DNA of 64,000 nt from Candidatus Polarisedimenticola svalbardensis (GTDB lineage Bacteria; Acidobacteriota; Polarisedimenticolia; Polarisedimenticolales; Polarisedimenticolaceae), in NCBI GenBank assembly GCA_014764515.1, contig JACXWD010000009.1, forward strand, positions 1-64,000. The letters are read 5' to 3'. Under the pieces are notes generated by a model. It had not been told where the DNA came from. It saw only the letters and a program-made list of their open reading frames with translations, and ran no database searches. Shown here in pieces: positions 63,036 to 64,000 of the stretch. The first letter of the stretch is position 1; each line of letters opens with the position of its first letter. The position numbers and the translations under genes are program-made.

Positions 63036-64000
63036 CTATTGGCGGAGCTTGGAGAGCTTGTATCGCAGGGCTCGCTCCGATATCCCCAACCGTGCCGCGG
63101 CCCGGGTCTGGTTGCCTTCCTCGGCCTCGAGTGCGTTCTCGATCATCTCCCGCTTAAGGGCGTTCACCCGGGCAGGCAGGGACAGAGGGTCGGAAGCAGG
63201 GCCGGCCTGCTCTCTAAAGCCTTCCTGAACAGCCGGGGGCAGGTCGTAGCGGGTCACCGACTCGGTTCTGGCCAGCACCAGGGCGCGCTGGACGATATTC
63301 TCGAGTTCCCGGACATTGCCGGGATAGTCGTACCGCATCAGTAGGTCCATCGCCTCACCGGAAAACGGCTTGGCGGCGCCAGCGCCATCGTCGTATCGGG
63401 CGGCGAAATGTTCCACAAGCAGCGGGATGTCTCCCCTGCGGCTTCGCAGCGGCGGAATCTCGATGGCGACTACGGCAAGACGATAGTAGAGATCTTCCCG
63501 GAATCGTCCTTCCCGAACTTCCACCAGCAGGTCGCGGTGGGTAGCGGAGATCACCCGGACGTCCACCGGGATCGGTCGCGTTGAGCCGACTCTCTCGATG
63601 GTCCTCTCCTGAAGAACCCGGAGCAGCTTGACCTGCACCTCAGGTGGGAGATCGCCGATCTCGTCCAGGAACAGGGTTCCGCCGCCGGCCGCCTCGATCC
63701 TGCCGATCCGCATCCTTTCGGCGCCGGTGAAGGCGCCTTTCTCGTGGCCGAACAGTTCACTTTCAAGAAGTGTCGGTGAAAGAGCGCTGCCGTTCACCGC
63801 CAGAAACGGCCCATCCCGGCGGCTGCCGGCCTGATGGATCGCCCTGGCGATCAACTCCTTGCCGGTACCGCTCTCCCCCAGCAGAAGGACCGATACCGGG
63901 GAGGTGGCCACACGGGACACGGTGGACAACACCTCGGCCATCGCTCCCCCGGCGGTCACAATGCCAGGGAGTGCGCTGAACGAACCCAGACGATGCTTCA
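63036..64000 (-). CDS. Sigma-54-dependent transcriptional activator (NtrC family), 5' end missing
   Basis: The visible part starts in the AAA+ domain: Walker [19 protein letters not shown], the sigma-54 contact loop [14 protein letters not shown], Walker [14 protein letters not shown], the sensor RVISATHRD and the arginine finger region FREDLYYRL, then a Fis-type HTH at the C-terminus ([23 protein letters not shown]). The frame is open to the right edge (residues before GGAMAEVL), so the sensor or receiver domain lies outside the window. Target promoters unknown; no classic -24/-12 site was found nearby. Confidence 0.92.
   Translation of the reverse strand, partial: KHRLGSFSALPGIVTAGGAMAEVLSTVSRVATSPVSVLLLGESGTGKELIARAIHQAGSRRDGPFLAVNGSALSPTLLESELFGHEKGAFTGAERMRIGRIEAAGGGTLFLDEIGDLPPEVQVKLLRVLQERTIERVGSTRPIPVDVRVISATHRDLLVEVREGRFREDLYYRLAVVAIEIPPLRSRRGDIPLLVEHFAARYDDGAGAAKPFSGEAMDLLMRYDYPGNVRELENIVQRALVLARTESVTRYDLPPAVQEGFREQAGPASDPLSLPARVNALKREMIENALEAEEGNQTRAAARLGISERALRYKLSKLRQ

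Noticed and set aside
1-64000. CRISPR arrays, tRNA or rRNA genes, insertion sequences, phage genes
   Set aside because: I looked by eye for repeated spacers, conserved tRNA arms, rRNA motifs and transposase motifs and saw none; a proper tool search could still find a tRNA.

Overview
The window reads as a GC-rich bacterial chromosome segment with densely packed genes, many ATGA or GTGA start/stop overlaps and frequent GTG or TTG starts. No rRNA, tRNA, CRISPR array, insertion sequence or replication origin was found. Several features suggest an uncultured Acidobacteriota-type sediment bacterium: a kinase fused to a PD40 propeller, paired DUF3857 transglutaminases, a secreted M28 peptidase with fibronectin-like repeats, CGNGICE-type Cys-rich repeats, class I benzoyl-CoA reductase and an octaheme cytochrome. 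There is no phylogenetic marker gene here, so this placement is inference.

Layout. 1-3.0 kb: NAD and phospholipid synthesis (nadA-nadB, then a partial pssA at the left edge). 3-8.2 kb: Tat-exported epimerase, NTP/NDP-type carrier and a membrane Ser/Thr kinase with a PD40 propeller. 8.2-13.5 kb: ovothiol synthase ovoA, a frameshifted radical SAM gene, a membrane protein, YceI and MgtC. 13.5-19.7 kb: glycosyltransferase, a leaderless RHH-RelE-GNAT toxin-antitoxin-like operon, an SGNH hydrolase, small and broken genes, and a methyltransferase interrupted by an in-frame amber codon. 19.8-23.9 kb: TIGR01777 epimerase, Na+/solute symporter and a secreted alpha/beta hydrolase.

33.9-23.9 kb (minus strand) is the metabolic centre: a ten-gene, mostly overlapping operon, had-oah-bcrC-bcrB-bcrA-bcrD-SDR-GNAT-TPR-LeuA-like. 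It encodes ATP-dependent dearomatization of benzoyl-CoA and opening of the ring. The dienoyl-CoA hydratase (dch) and the ferredoxin are not in the window.

34-42.8 kb: M28 peptidase, Arg/His-rich secreted protein, metallo-beta-lactamase hydrolase, octaheme HAO-family cytochrome, nucleotidyltransferase-like protein and Hsp33. 42.8-47.9 kb: fdhD-fdsB-fdhA, an NAD-type formate dehydrogenase whose catalytic subunit has an in-frame UGA (selenocysteine) followed by a good bacterial SECIS hairpin. 47.9-51.9 kb: two DUF3857 proteins, one without the transglutaminase cysteine. 52.2-55.1 kb: nfnA-nfnB and thpR. 55.1-64 kb: FabG-like SDR, a sialidase-like secreted protein, a CxxCH/propeller/TPR lipoprotein in an operon with DAHP synthase, a DEDDh exonuclease, and a partial sigma-54 activator at the right edge.

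How it may fit together (inference): formate dehydrogenase and NfnAB can exchange electrons between formate, NAD(P)H and ferredoxin, and class I benzoyl-CoA reductase needs reduced ferredoxin. The octaheme cytochrome suggests nitrogen-oxide chemistry in the periplasm. OvoA needs O2, so the organism probably meets both oxic and anoxic conditions.
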